DNA of 64,000 nt, taken from contig CAJNDS010002080.1 of assembly GCA_905221605.1 (NCBI GenBank), positions 1,269,596 through 1,333,595 of the forward strand. The letters are read 5' to 3'. The DNA comes from Symbiodinium natans (taxonomy: Eukaryota > Sar > Dinophyceae > Suessiales > Symbiodiniaceae). The notes under the pieces are model-generated. The model searched no databases. It was not told the origin of the DNA and worked only from the letters and a program-made list of their open reading frames with translations. Below are positions 33,780-43,818 of the stretch, in pieces. The translations under genes were made by a program, and so were the position numbers. Position 1 is the stretch's first letter. Every line of letters starts with the position of its first letter.

Positions 33780-35780
33780 TTCGAGATTCTTGACATCCCC
33801 GGGCTTGCTTGCGTGCAGAACTCAGGCACCGTGCAGGCTGTGGAAGAGGCATGCTACCCAGATTTGCAGGCGCTTTGTGTGTTGCCTATCCCTGATATGG
33901 ACAGGGCACGCAGACCTCGGAGGAAGAGAACAAGGCACACCATTGAAAACAGCCTGAAGCAGAGCTCGTCACAGCTAGTTGTGCTTGCTCTTGTCAGGTT
34001 GGTGCACCACTCCCCAGGCCACCAGTGGTGTCGCAGGCCGGCTCGCTGCCGACTTCCGCACGCCCGGGACTGAGTGACCAAAACATCAAGCCTTGCCGAC
34101 AGCGCCGATGATGCTGTAGCTGCCGTTGGCCACACGCCCCTGAAGCCTGGCAACCTTCTCCTCTGGCTTTCTTGGCAAGGAGAGGATGGAGAGATGCGAC
34201 CGACAGCCAGACGACATGTTGATGGAGTGGGCGAGGTGGTTGAGATGCCAGAGATTGCGCGTGTGACTTCGTCACTAAGCTCTGGCTTTGTTCCTTGTTG
34301 TGGAGGCTGCTCCGTTGCTGTACGATGGTTTCCTGGCACCTCGCCAGGCATTCCTAACGTTCACTCGTGACACAGATCCTGCCGGCAGAATTCCCTTCAA
34401 TACTAATGCCCGGAACAGGCAGGAGGAGCTCAGCCTCAGCCGACAGAGTCACTCCCTCAAGTTGTGCAGAGACAGAGAGACAGAGAGACGTTTTTTGTTG
34501 ATCTTTCCCATGTTGATTCAGCAGCGGCCTGTCGAGGAAGTCGCAAAACTATGGGCTGTGCGATCCTTTCCACATGGATAGGTGTGGCGACGCGATGCAC
34601 GCGATGCTGCCTGCAGCTGCAGCTTGATCTGCTGTCAGGATCACGGCAGAGAAGGAGCGTGATCGAAAGAGGCGGGTTCATCCAGAGCGCCCCTCTGCAT
34701 TCGTTTCCGAATCAATGCTGCAACGCAGGGTCCAGGCCCAGATGCTTGCCGAGCAGATCCAGGAGACAGGGCCGGACTCGTCTTTGCTTGCACGCTGCTT
34801 AATACGCAGGTCCCCCACGCAGAGGCTCCAAGACCACACACATAAATCTTCAGCACACGAAAAGCGCCACACATACACAGAAGAAAGGAAGCACTCCGTG
34901 AACATGGATACAGCCAGTTACTGAAAGGCGAGTGATCTTATATGTTAGCTCTGACGAATGCATATCATGGCGACTCGGCATATTCTGTGTAGCGTGGCTA
35001 TTGAGATATCGTTAGGTCAAACTGCAGGATTCTCTAAAATTCCTTCCTGCCTGCTTTCTCAAGCATGCACTAGACTGAGTCTAGAGTTTCCTAGCAGTAT
35101 CTGCAACAAGAAGCAACAAAGAGTGTCCACCAGCAAGCAGCAACTGTGCTTTCGGATGATGCTGACCAGCCATGGCTGGAAACTGCTGGGACTGCAAGGC
35201 TGCAATAATCATCTCAGGTAAAAAGATGCTACTGTAAAGCCTACGGGCAGCGTCTCTGTGCAGGCAGGTCCTACGCTTTGCATGGAATGCGGTTGGGCAC
35301 CTGGTGCTTTCTGCGGCCACCGATCTCCTTGCAGCAAACCAGTGCTACATATGGAGGTTTCCGAAATAGGGGTGCCCTTTTCGGGGGTCCCTTTAAGGGG
35401 ATTCCATTCTATTTGGGTACCCCTGTTTTGGGAAATGAATACCCATATCTCGCAGGTCCGCCTTCGCCTGTATGCCATCCAAGATGCAAGAAGCGTACAT
35501 CTCTCAGTGCGGATTGGAATGACACCGTCCCCGTGTGGATGGTGAAGAAGCTCCGGCGAACGGCGTTGCCCAGGGATAGCTACAAGTATTGTACAAGGTT
35601 GGTCACCCTTTGCGAGGATACGGCAGCAGGCTGCCATTTTTTTAGTCATTTAACCTGACAAAGCAATCCAACCAGGCTGAACTCCGAGCTGCAGCACCAA
35701 GCCCTGTGCATGCATCAAGTGTGGTAACCGCCTTTGCTGCTGAGAAGAACCTGCCGCAGCTGCTTGGTTCAATTCTGTAA
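33780..35780 (+). CDS. Unrecognised multi-exon gene, C-terminus at 35,780
   Basis: Coding-like + strand segments: VQAVEEACYPDLQALCVLPI followed by a basic RRPRRKRTR run (about 33,833-33,935), EAAPLLYDGFLAPRQAFLTF (about 34,304), a strongly helical EKERDRKRRVHPERPSAFVS continuing LQRRVQAQMLAEQIQETGP (about 34,650-34,790), WNDTVPVWMVKKLRRTALPR (about 35,516) and a last exon with AELRAAAPSPVHASSVVTAF ending LPQLLGSIL and TAA 35,778-35,780. Possibly one gene of seven or more exons. No named family. Confidence 0.4.
35363..35440. other. Small GC-rich hairpin
   Basis: AAATAGGGGTGCCC near 35,366 is complementary to GGGTACCCCTGTTT near 35,417, with nested GGGGG/CCC words between. It sits between exons of the unrecognised gene above. 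Confidence 0.6.
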
Positions 35781-36459
35781 TTTAGTCTGATAGGGAGCTG
35801 TGGAGGCAAGCGAAGCCGTGAGGTGCGACTCGGCAGCAACTCTGACCTTCCAGCCTGGCCAAAGCTCGGGGGTTCAAAGCCGTTTCGCTGGTTGAGCCAC
35901 GTGCTCAATTTAAGGAAAACAGCCTCGATCCACTCTCCGCCTGCAGTGCAAAGGCCTGGTACTGGTACCATCATAAGGTAGCTGCAGGCAGCCGATGTCT
36001 GCACCCCTGAGAAGGGGCAGATTGTCAGGAAAAGCTGGCTGAGCCGCCATGGATGATGCAGTCTTCGTGCAACTTGGCCTTTGCCGAACTAGCGTTGGCT
36101 ATGTTCAGCTCTTGATGATGCTTTGCCATTAGAGTGCTGTGAGGTTCGACACTGAAAGCGAGCAAGCTACGAACTTTGCTATAGCGGTTGCAGCCTCTGC
36201 AGCTTCAAAGGGTTTGCATGACAGAGGCTCAAGCACCCTTGACGCCACACGGCCTCTAAGGTTTGGAAGTCTCTGTGACTTGACTGCTGAGAAAGATTCG
36301 GTACACCCTCTCCGCATCTTTTCGAGCTCCTTCCGCCAACTGAGGAAAGCCTGGCTAGGTGTGTCTTTCAGAGAACCAATACCGGGCACAAAGCAGTTCG
36401 AGGTGAAGGCCATGAGTTCACATCCGGCACCGCTTCCTCTGACGTCTTGACTCCCCGTC

Positions 36460-38102
36460 GGCTCTTTTCAGCGCAGGCTCCGAACACAGTCATCGTCATC
36501 ACACCGAACATCTTCAAGAACGAGGTCGTCAGGGAAGCGCAAGGCTCTTAGATCTGTCGGCCGGCATTCGCTGCCTCCAGCTGCTGCACACGCTATGTTC
36601 CAGAGCATTGAAGTCCCGTCCAGGTACGCGGCAGCAGCGACAACCAAGAAAAATGCCTCCTGATCGCATCTACACGGCTAGTGTACTAGCAGCCAGCAAG
36701 AGTGAAGTCTGTTGTGCCGGCTGAGGTAGTGTTTCTACACCACATAACTTCTGGCTGCAACCTCCAAGAGGAGGCTGCTGATTTAGGTCTTATGTTTCTG
36801 GTCTCCGGTTCTCAGTGTAGATGCCTTTCTTGAGGGCTGATCATGAGCAAGATTTCTCAGCAGGCTGAGCAGGCGCCAGAGGAGCTGAAGAAATCAGTCG
36901 ACAAGATTTTCAAAGACAAGAGGTACGTGATCTATACGGAGGAGCGACGCGGCACTTGTGCAAGAGTTGAGAAGAACGCCGTTGGTCCAGTGTCCTACTC
37001 ATGGTCCCTTGACCCAAGAAGATTTCACTGTGAGGACCTCAGTGAAGAGTGCAATGACATGCTCATGGAAAAGCTGAACCTGCGAAATGCAGACGAACTG
37101 AAGGCCTCTCCGTTGTTGTCGCCCAGAATTTGCAATTACGACGTGCACCGCGGTGCCACAGGCTGCCTACGAGAAGCGCGCCTTCCGTCGAAACATCGTT
37201 ACTTGGTGGCCATGTCAAAAACGCAGCCTGTTTTCTCGGCTTTTGCAGCCTCCAGGCAACGCCAACATTTCACGCAACTCAGGACATCATGAAGTACAGC
37301 GCCAAAGTTGCCAAGGTCCGCTGACAGGGCGCTCTACTTTCATCAGCGGCTGTCTGCTAGTTCAGGCACGCACACAAGCTGGAGTCAAGCGGAAGTACGA
37401 CCTCTGCATCACAGCGGCGAACGTCGAGCACAGCCCAGATGGAATGCCAGTGGCCGCTGTGCCGCAGCTTTCGCGCGAAGCTGGCGATGGTAGGTCACAG
37501 TGAGTGGTTCATCTATGCTCATCTATTCAAGCTGTGCCGAGGTTGACCGCTTGTTCACGACGATGTCGAAGCTTGCACCAGCTTTGTGCATTGGCCGAAA
37601 TTACGGCGACAAGGCTGGACATGGTGCTCAAGCATCTCAAGCTCGGCACATCTACTAAAAGCGCAGCCATGCTTGGTCAGGTGTCCAATGCTGATGTGAG
37701 ACACTCCTTTAACATCGTCGTGGTGCTCACGAAGGAGACCGTGTGCCAAAGAGACCGGGTGCTGTTTCCTTGCAGCCTTGCAGTGCCTTGCAGGACGCCC
37801 TCACGTGTCCGGACTTGATGGGGGAGCTGAAGTCTGCCCTGGAAGCAGAAGCCAGCATTCTCATCGTCGGGACCTTGCCCTCAATTCCTCGATGGTGCAC
37901 CTACGCCTGATGTGAAAATCTGAAGGTGCACGATCTGCTGAGCTGTCCAGACCTGAAGGCTGAGATCGAAAAATGCGAGGACCAGCCGACTTCCATAGAG
38001 TTGCTGAGGGCTTTCCACATTCCATTTCTGCCAGGACAAGGTGGTTGCGTCAAGCCTGATGCGCTCCGCACGATTCGTCTACATGTCAGAGGCCTCGTCT
38101 GA
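36460..38102 (+). CDS. Unrecognised gene with repeated 'CPDL' segment
   Basis: APNTVIVITPNIFKNEVVRE (about 36,478) is followed by MSKISQQAEQAPEELKKSVD (36,843), CNDMLMEKLNLRNADELKAS (about 37,051), KRKYDLCITAANVEHSPDGM (about 37,390), LDMVLKHLKLGTSTKSAAML (about 37,615) and two similar segments: LQDALTCPDLMGELKSALEA (about 37,792) and VHDLLSCPDLKAEIEKCED (about 37,927). The pair shares L-x-D/H-x-L-x-CPDL-x-x-E-(L/I)-K/E and suggests a repeat unit spread over exons. The last segment ends LHVRGLV and TGA near 38,102. Family unknown. May be the 5' part of the same gene as the EF-hand-like or armadillo-like exons downstream. Confidence 0.4.
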
Positions 38103-38539
38103 CTGTCGTAGTACTGTCGTGAAACATGTCTAAGAACACACCCAAACTTGCGCCATGTGACTCTGCCGGCCCTCAAACCATCGAAACCCTAAAGTCCTAA
38201 ATTCATGTGAACTCTCAGTCTTGAAGCTCATAGGCCTTGCATATAGGCTCACCATGCACAACCCCTCAAGTAATTTTATTGACGCGCTGGGAATCATGCG
38301 ATCTGTCGGAACAGAACACGACATGTCAAGTGGCTTGCCTTGGGGTGTTGCCGATATCGTTGTTGAGGAAGAATGCTGAGCGTTGCTTAGCCCATGTGAT
38401 GCTGCGAGGTGGTCACGAGTGTTGTGCTTGGCATCTTGTCGCCTGGCACAGCGGGGCCCTCATAGGGCCGCGGGAACGTTTAGGGTTTGATGTGGGATGT
38501 AGGGTAGGTCACTACAATGCTCTTGTGCCGCAGATCAAG

Positions 38540-40550
38540 ACAGACGACGCCAAGTCACCTCGAACGAAGCAGGCGCTGTCCTCTGGAGGTGCCTCGTGTC
38601 CCTGATAGACTTGCCAAAATGTACATCCTCACAATGTTCACCTATGAATGAGTATGTCTTGTTCAAGTATCTCTTGGTCCGAAGGGCCAGGTGCGTAGGC
38701 GCACAGGTGCCGAGAAGAACTGCAACTTGCCCTAGCCTGTCTGACAGGTGGAAAGCAGTTCCGGCTCGAGTACAAGAACTGCTTTGCTCTGGACCTGGCG
38801 AAAGATGGTACAGGACAGGTGTACAACACCAAGCCGACTGGCTCAGCATAGTTCAATACAAGGTTCAATGCAGTTCGGCATGTTCACGGGGTAATCGCAG
38901 GGTAGGGTTTGTGCGGCGTTCTGCAAGGTTTAGCGACAAGAAGAAAGACTTGCCGGGCGACATCGACTCCGCCATCAAAGCCCTTTTCGAGCTGTATGAT
39001 CCGGCCAAGAAGGGCTTCTTGTCTCAGTGTTATTGCTATTATTCTTATTATGATCACTGCTACTAATACTGCTACTACCATTATTAGGATTATTGTTAAT
39101 AGTATTATTATTATTATATAATCCGGTGTGCTGCATGGACTTTGCTTTTGCCTCAGGAAGCATTGGCTGGCCGCAGTTTGCCGAAGTCGATCGTATCGTG
39201 ACGGAATGCCTTGGCGGCCAGTACGAAGAGATGATCTCCCGAAGAGCTTTCTCCATGATGAACTATCCAGGCGGCTGGATTACTTGCGCAAGGAGATGAG
39301 GGCATGTGACGCGCATGTTTTCCCAGTGGCCTCAAGCCACAAGCTGGGGATGTCCGGGGGACCAGCAGTGTGATTCTGCCAGGGCTGACTCTGGAGTCGG
39401 AGATTTCCTTCACGACGTTCCACAACTACCATGCCGGGGGCCTTTTCTGTTCGTTTTTCGGGGGCTTCGTGAGCTTCAAAGCATTGCAAAGCGCTCGCTC
39501 CCCTATGCCCTGAGAGCTCTGCCTTTCCGAGGCCTTCGTTGCAAAGCAGATGGGCGCATTGGAAGGCATCTTGTCCTTAAAAGCTATCGGGCTGGAAGCA
39601 GGCAGTTGTGCATGCTCGTTGCTGTGAAAGGTGACAGGGACTCAAGCATGCACTACAAGTATATCGTGGACAAGGCGAATTAATTTGCAATGCCAGCTCT
39701 CCAGAAATGATTCTGCGCGGTTGCACTTGGAATTCGGCTCCGATCAAAAGCAGTCGGCATTGCGCATGCGTTGACGCCGTCACGTAAGCGAACTTGGAAT
39801 TAGCAGAATGGAGACCCAATCCTTGGGTGGTTTCTGCTCGGCCAGGTGAAGAACTCCAAAAAAGGCAAGCGCTTCCTGAAGCTCTTCGACTTGTGCCCGA
39901 TGCTTGCACTTGGTGCAGCCCACGACTTGCGAAGATGCGTGTCTTGATGCCTGGTCCTTCTCGGCGTTGCGTCTCCTCGTCCCCTCGAAGCTCTCGCTAT
40001 GAGAGTCGGGCAAAAGGTACGGAAGACTGGAGGGGTCATAAGGGTTCGATGACTTGTGCTATGAAAAGCCGACAGGGGCAGATCCTAGGCCGATGGCCCT
40101 TACGTACTTGATATCGTTGCTCAACCCGTAGGGGCCGCTACTGAGCAACTCCTGTAGCACAGCCCCGCGCAATCGACAGAAATCGATAGGGGCCAACCCT
40201 CTTTCGCGCGAACATTCGGATACAAAGAAGAGTGTTTTTGACCACTACTCTATCTGCTTGCCGTCGCATGCCGTCGCAGGATGGTCCTCAAGCGGTTTAG
40301 CCGTGCCGATTTGATATGCTTATCTGCTTGTTCGATGCTGCACATGGGTTGACCAACCGACATTCACAGAGGTTCAGAATGCGGAGATGTCACTCATGCA
40401 CCACTTTTGTTGTTTCATTCGCGAACAGGGCGTCTGGCATTTCAGTTCAAGCTGCGCTTGCTACAGGTACATCGTCCATGATGAAAGCAAAGAGTCCATT
40501 GCTTTCGCCAAAGCGCTCAAAGTGTCCATGAAGGATCACACGTGCCACGT
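38540..40550 (+). CDS. Unrecognised exons including a degenerate EF-hand-like segment
   Basis: FRLEYKNCFALDLAKDGTGQ (about 38,758), then AIKALFELYDPAKKGFLSQ (about 38,971-39,027), an EF-hand-like helix-loop in which D and the central G are kept but most acidic loop ligands are replaced, then AEVDRIVTECLGGQYEEMI (about 39,183). Further segments: LTLESEISFTTFHNYHAGG (about 39,385), AFVAKQMGALEGILSLKAIG (about 39,533), NSKKGKRFLKLFDLCPML (about 39,849) and VHDESKESIAFAKALKVSMK (about 40,470). Calcium binding is doubtful given the loop. Could belong with the genes on either side. Confidence 0.4.
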
Positions 40551-40889
40551 CTAAATCTGGACACCTTAGCGAGTCCGGTGTGTCTTGTTGCCAAAGCTGA
40601 GCTGCTTACCTGCTTCGCTCTGGTCCGTGTCTGTACGTTTGCATAGCCCGTAGGCTTGTCGCGTGTTCTCGGCCGCCAAGGCCCAACGTTCGCACAGCAG
40701 TTTGTAACGAGAAGGTCCCTGGGAAGGATGACATGCAACCGGGACGTCATTCGATTTTGTGGCAGCGCACGTGCTGTGCTGGAAACACGTTGTCCCACTT
40801 CACGCCAGCCAAGCGTAAGGCAGCGCACCCAGATTGCAGCTCAAAGTCTGAACGTCCTCATCTTGCTCCAAGAAGACTGCCTACTCAAG

Positions 40890-42933
40890 GCCTGATGGGT
40901 CTATAGTCAGAAAGGCATCCTGAAAGAAGCTGTTGCAGACAGGATGAAGTGGCCAAAGATGTCGTCGCCGGAGCAAATGAGGCTGTGAAGTTAGAGAAAC
41001 AACTTCAGCACCCATATCAATCCAGATCCTCTCCAGGGAGCTCAAATCTTGGTGTTGGTGAACATGGAGAGCAGCCCCATCTTGGAGAAGGAGCGATTTT
41101 GCTGAGCTCACCTTTCTCGATGATCCGGCATCTTGTTGCATTTCATACATGATCTGTCTCGCAAACCTCAGGAAAGAAAGAAGGCGAATGCAGAGGTCCA
41201 GACAGCACTGTCAAGACCTCCCGTTGTGGAATATTGGAAGGGCAGCGACCAGGTGCGAGAGATAAGCCGCATGAATCCCCCCCAAGTCGCTTCTCAGCTT
41301 GTTTCTGAGCTGGACCATGGAAGCCTGGAAACCATGAACTCCGTGCGCGCGGAGGCTTGCTGCTGCAAGCTGCTAGACTTGATGTCGTTTCCTGTCGACG
41401 CGAATGCAAAGCGGCCCCTGCCGAACAAGACCCTGGGGCTAGCAAGTTACACTTCTTGTGGTGTTGGGTTCATTGCAGCTTCAGGCTTCTTTCAACGCGA
41501 CTAACATGTGGTCACTCAGGAAAGCGACGTTCCGGCAGAAAGAAAACCCAGTGGTCCTTTTTTTGTACCAGCAGTGCGAGGAGGCAGCTCCAACCGTTCC
41601 AGTTTCTTCAACAGACACCAGCAGTTCTTTGTCCCATCCTGCGCAGGATACGGTGTGTGGTCAGGCCATGACGGCTTTGGCGAACTTGGTCAGTCCCATT
41701 AGCCACTCGGCTTCGGGTAGAGCCATTCCGGTTGTCGCTGTCAGCAACGCCTTTGGTGCTTAGGCAAGAGTGGCGACTTGACGAGGCCTTGTGCAAGAGC
41801 CGTCATCTCATGAATGCTATTTTTCGTGTTTCTGCAACCAGCAGTACGCATGGGAGGGCCGAGTTTCTTCGAGATGGTGGCTGCGATGTCCTGCAGGAGC
41901 GTTTCTCCTCGCATCCAAGCTGCAGTTCAATCTGGCTCAATAAGGCAGATTCCAACAGCTGTTCTTTCAGCACAGGTTCCTCTCAGTCAGCGCTGTCGCA
42001 GAACCTGCTGCGCGATGCGTGGCGAACTTGGCAATGTACCCACCTTGCGCCCGAAGGACCGTTCCTGACCCGTTGCATCGACCATGCCATGCATCCAACC
42101 ATGCAGGATGGCCGAGCTGGGTACCGTGAAGACACTCATTGAAGCTATGCAGGCGCACGTGGATTCTCCAAATCTGCAGGCCGGAGGGAGACGCGGTAGA
42201 GTCTGGTACAAGAACTGAAAGCATGACAATGAGGGTTGCAGGTTGTGTTGAACTTAAATGCTTCCAGCCCAGGGTGATGCCTGCTGCGCTATTGTGAACA
42301 TCGCTCAAGATGACGTTGGCAAGAGGAAGGTCAACGAGTTAGGCACCGGTGCTGATGTGGTCAATCATGGTCAATCCTATTACCAGCAAGGATTAAGGTC
42401 GGCAATGGCTGTAGCATGTAGCAGTTGGCCCTTGCACGAAACCCTAAATTCAAGCATCAATCTGCGTTGGCCCCGCACCTGACTGTGCAGGTGGGTTTCA
42501 GCAAATGCTCCAATCCCAAAAGCGATTTGAGTACAACGCTGACTTCTGGGAGATGCGATGGGGCATGAAGGAACTTGCCGAAGGTGACACGGTCATGGCA
42601 TCTTGCCGCAGACGGCAGAGGTTGGTAGACATAGAACAGGTGAATGTTAAACGAATCAAGCCTCCGATTTGTCCTCAGTTTTGGATTTGCCTGCAACTTG
42701 ACAATGTGCCTTTTCCCTCTGAGGTAAATTATCATGGCAAGGGACGTTGGGTGACAGGAACAATCACGAGAGTCAACAAGGGCAATGGCGCCTACGATGT
42801 TGACTACATGCATGGTGGCAATGATCGCAAAGTGCCCACGAATTTGGTCCGCCCCAAAGACAAGTCAGCTTTTTGGTTGCAGGCGAACGTCTTTTCTGTA
42901 GTCACTGTAGTCTTGATGTTGAATTTTTCATGA
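40890..42933 (+). CDS. Armadillo-like repeat protein with C-terminal Tudor/Agenet-type domain
   Basis: Helical segments YSQKGILKEAVADRMKWPKM (about 40,903), VREISRMNPPQVASQLVSEL (about 41,253), QAMTALANLVSPISHSASGR (about 41,663), PSFFEMVAAMSCRSVSPRIQ (about 41,851), AARCVANLAMYPPC (about 42,010), GTVKTLIEAMQAHVDSPNLQ (about 42,121) and ACCAIVNIAQDDVGKRKVNE (about 42,284) have the small-residue, Leu-rich pattern of armadillo/HEAT repeats. The 3' end encodes ELAEGDTVM, a 126-base GC-AG intron, then VNYHGKGRWVTGTITRVNKG and VDYMHGGNDRKVPTNLVRP: a Tudor-like barrel common at the C-termini of protist proteins. Readable stop at 42,931-42,933, though the last exon may end earlier. Probable scaffold protein; partner unknown. 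Confidence 0.55.
42598..42723 (+). other. 126-base GC-AG intron, length a multiple of three
   Basis: GCATCT...CTGAG|G between GDTVM and VNYHGKGRW of the Tudor-like domain. Open in frame, so it reads through in translation. Confidence 0.7.
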
Positions 42934-43818
42934 CTAGTACTTGTAAGCGTTTGTGCCCGCCGCCTCGGCAGCCGGGCCGGCCCAACTCCGGCCTTTGGAG
43001 GCCTCATATAGCCCTATTCTGTATCTTCTGCTGATACGGCCAAGCTGCGTAACAGCCCTGGACGTTTGACCAGTCAGGTTTAGGACAACGGCCCGAAGTC
43101 CTTCTTTTATAACTTTCTTCTGATTCCAATTAGTTTCAGTAGCAACTGCTACACCCTGCTACTCCATGCAACACAGTGGCCGCGGGAAAGAAAAAAACGC
43201 TTTGTAGCCTCGGCCTCCGGCCGACAGGCGTCTGGAAGAAGCAGACAAAAAAAGCCGGTCTCCTTGCCCCCTTCCCAACCCACACCAACCCATCACCCTT
43301 CTTTTCCCCCTGTTGTGGGAGCTGCAATCCGATACCTTGGGGTGGTCACTGCTTGACAAGGCATTTTTCGCGCCCCAAGCACTTGCTAACAAAGGCAACA
43401 GGCACCCAAACAACAAGTGCACCGAGGGATGCCGAGGGTCTGCTGACACTGCGCACGCCCTTACTGCTGAGGAAAAAGGGCAAAAGGGTCCTCCAGCAAC
43501 CCTTTCGTCCCCAAAACTTGCTTGCAAGGGTTCGGGTTTATGGGTCGGTTGCTCTCCGGTGTCTTTTCCTGACCCGCAATCGCTTTCCATTTTTGCGGCC
43601 CGATTGTGCGGACAAAAGGAACATAGGGGCCAAAAGAAAGCAGAGGAGAACCCGGAAACCGCATCGAGCTGTGGGGGCTGGGAGGTGGCTTGGAAGCTTG
43701 ACATGAGGGTGACACGGACGGAGGTCGGGTGCAAGTCTCAAGTCTCAAGCGGGTACTCGTAACAGTTTTAACAACCTCGGTGGAGCTGGTAAGCTGGAGT
43801 TGCGATTCTTTTAAGGAC
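42934..43818. other. Gap before the PA14 gene; several overlapping open frames
   Basis: No recognised gene. From 43,159 to 43,734 four overlapping frames (two +, two -) stay open for about 130-190 codons each. The minus-strand frame gives 191 codons. None shows a domain. This is probably a compositional effect, or a repeat copy. Confidence 0.4.

Noticed and set aside
38971..39027. Calcium-binding EF-hand
   Set aside because: The loop keeps the first Asp and the central Gly but lacks most acidic ligands, so it is kept only as EF-hand-like and not called a calcium site.
40103..40160. GTTGCTCA...TGAGCAAC hairpin
   Set aside because: An 8-base stem with an 18-base loop is expected by chance at this window size, and no terminator-like context exists.
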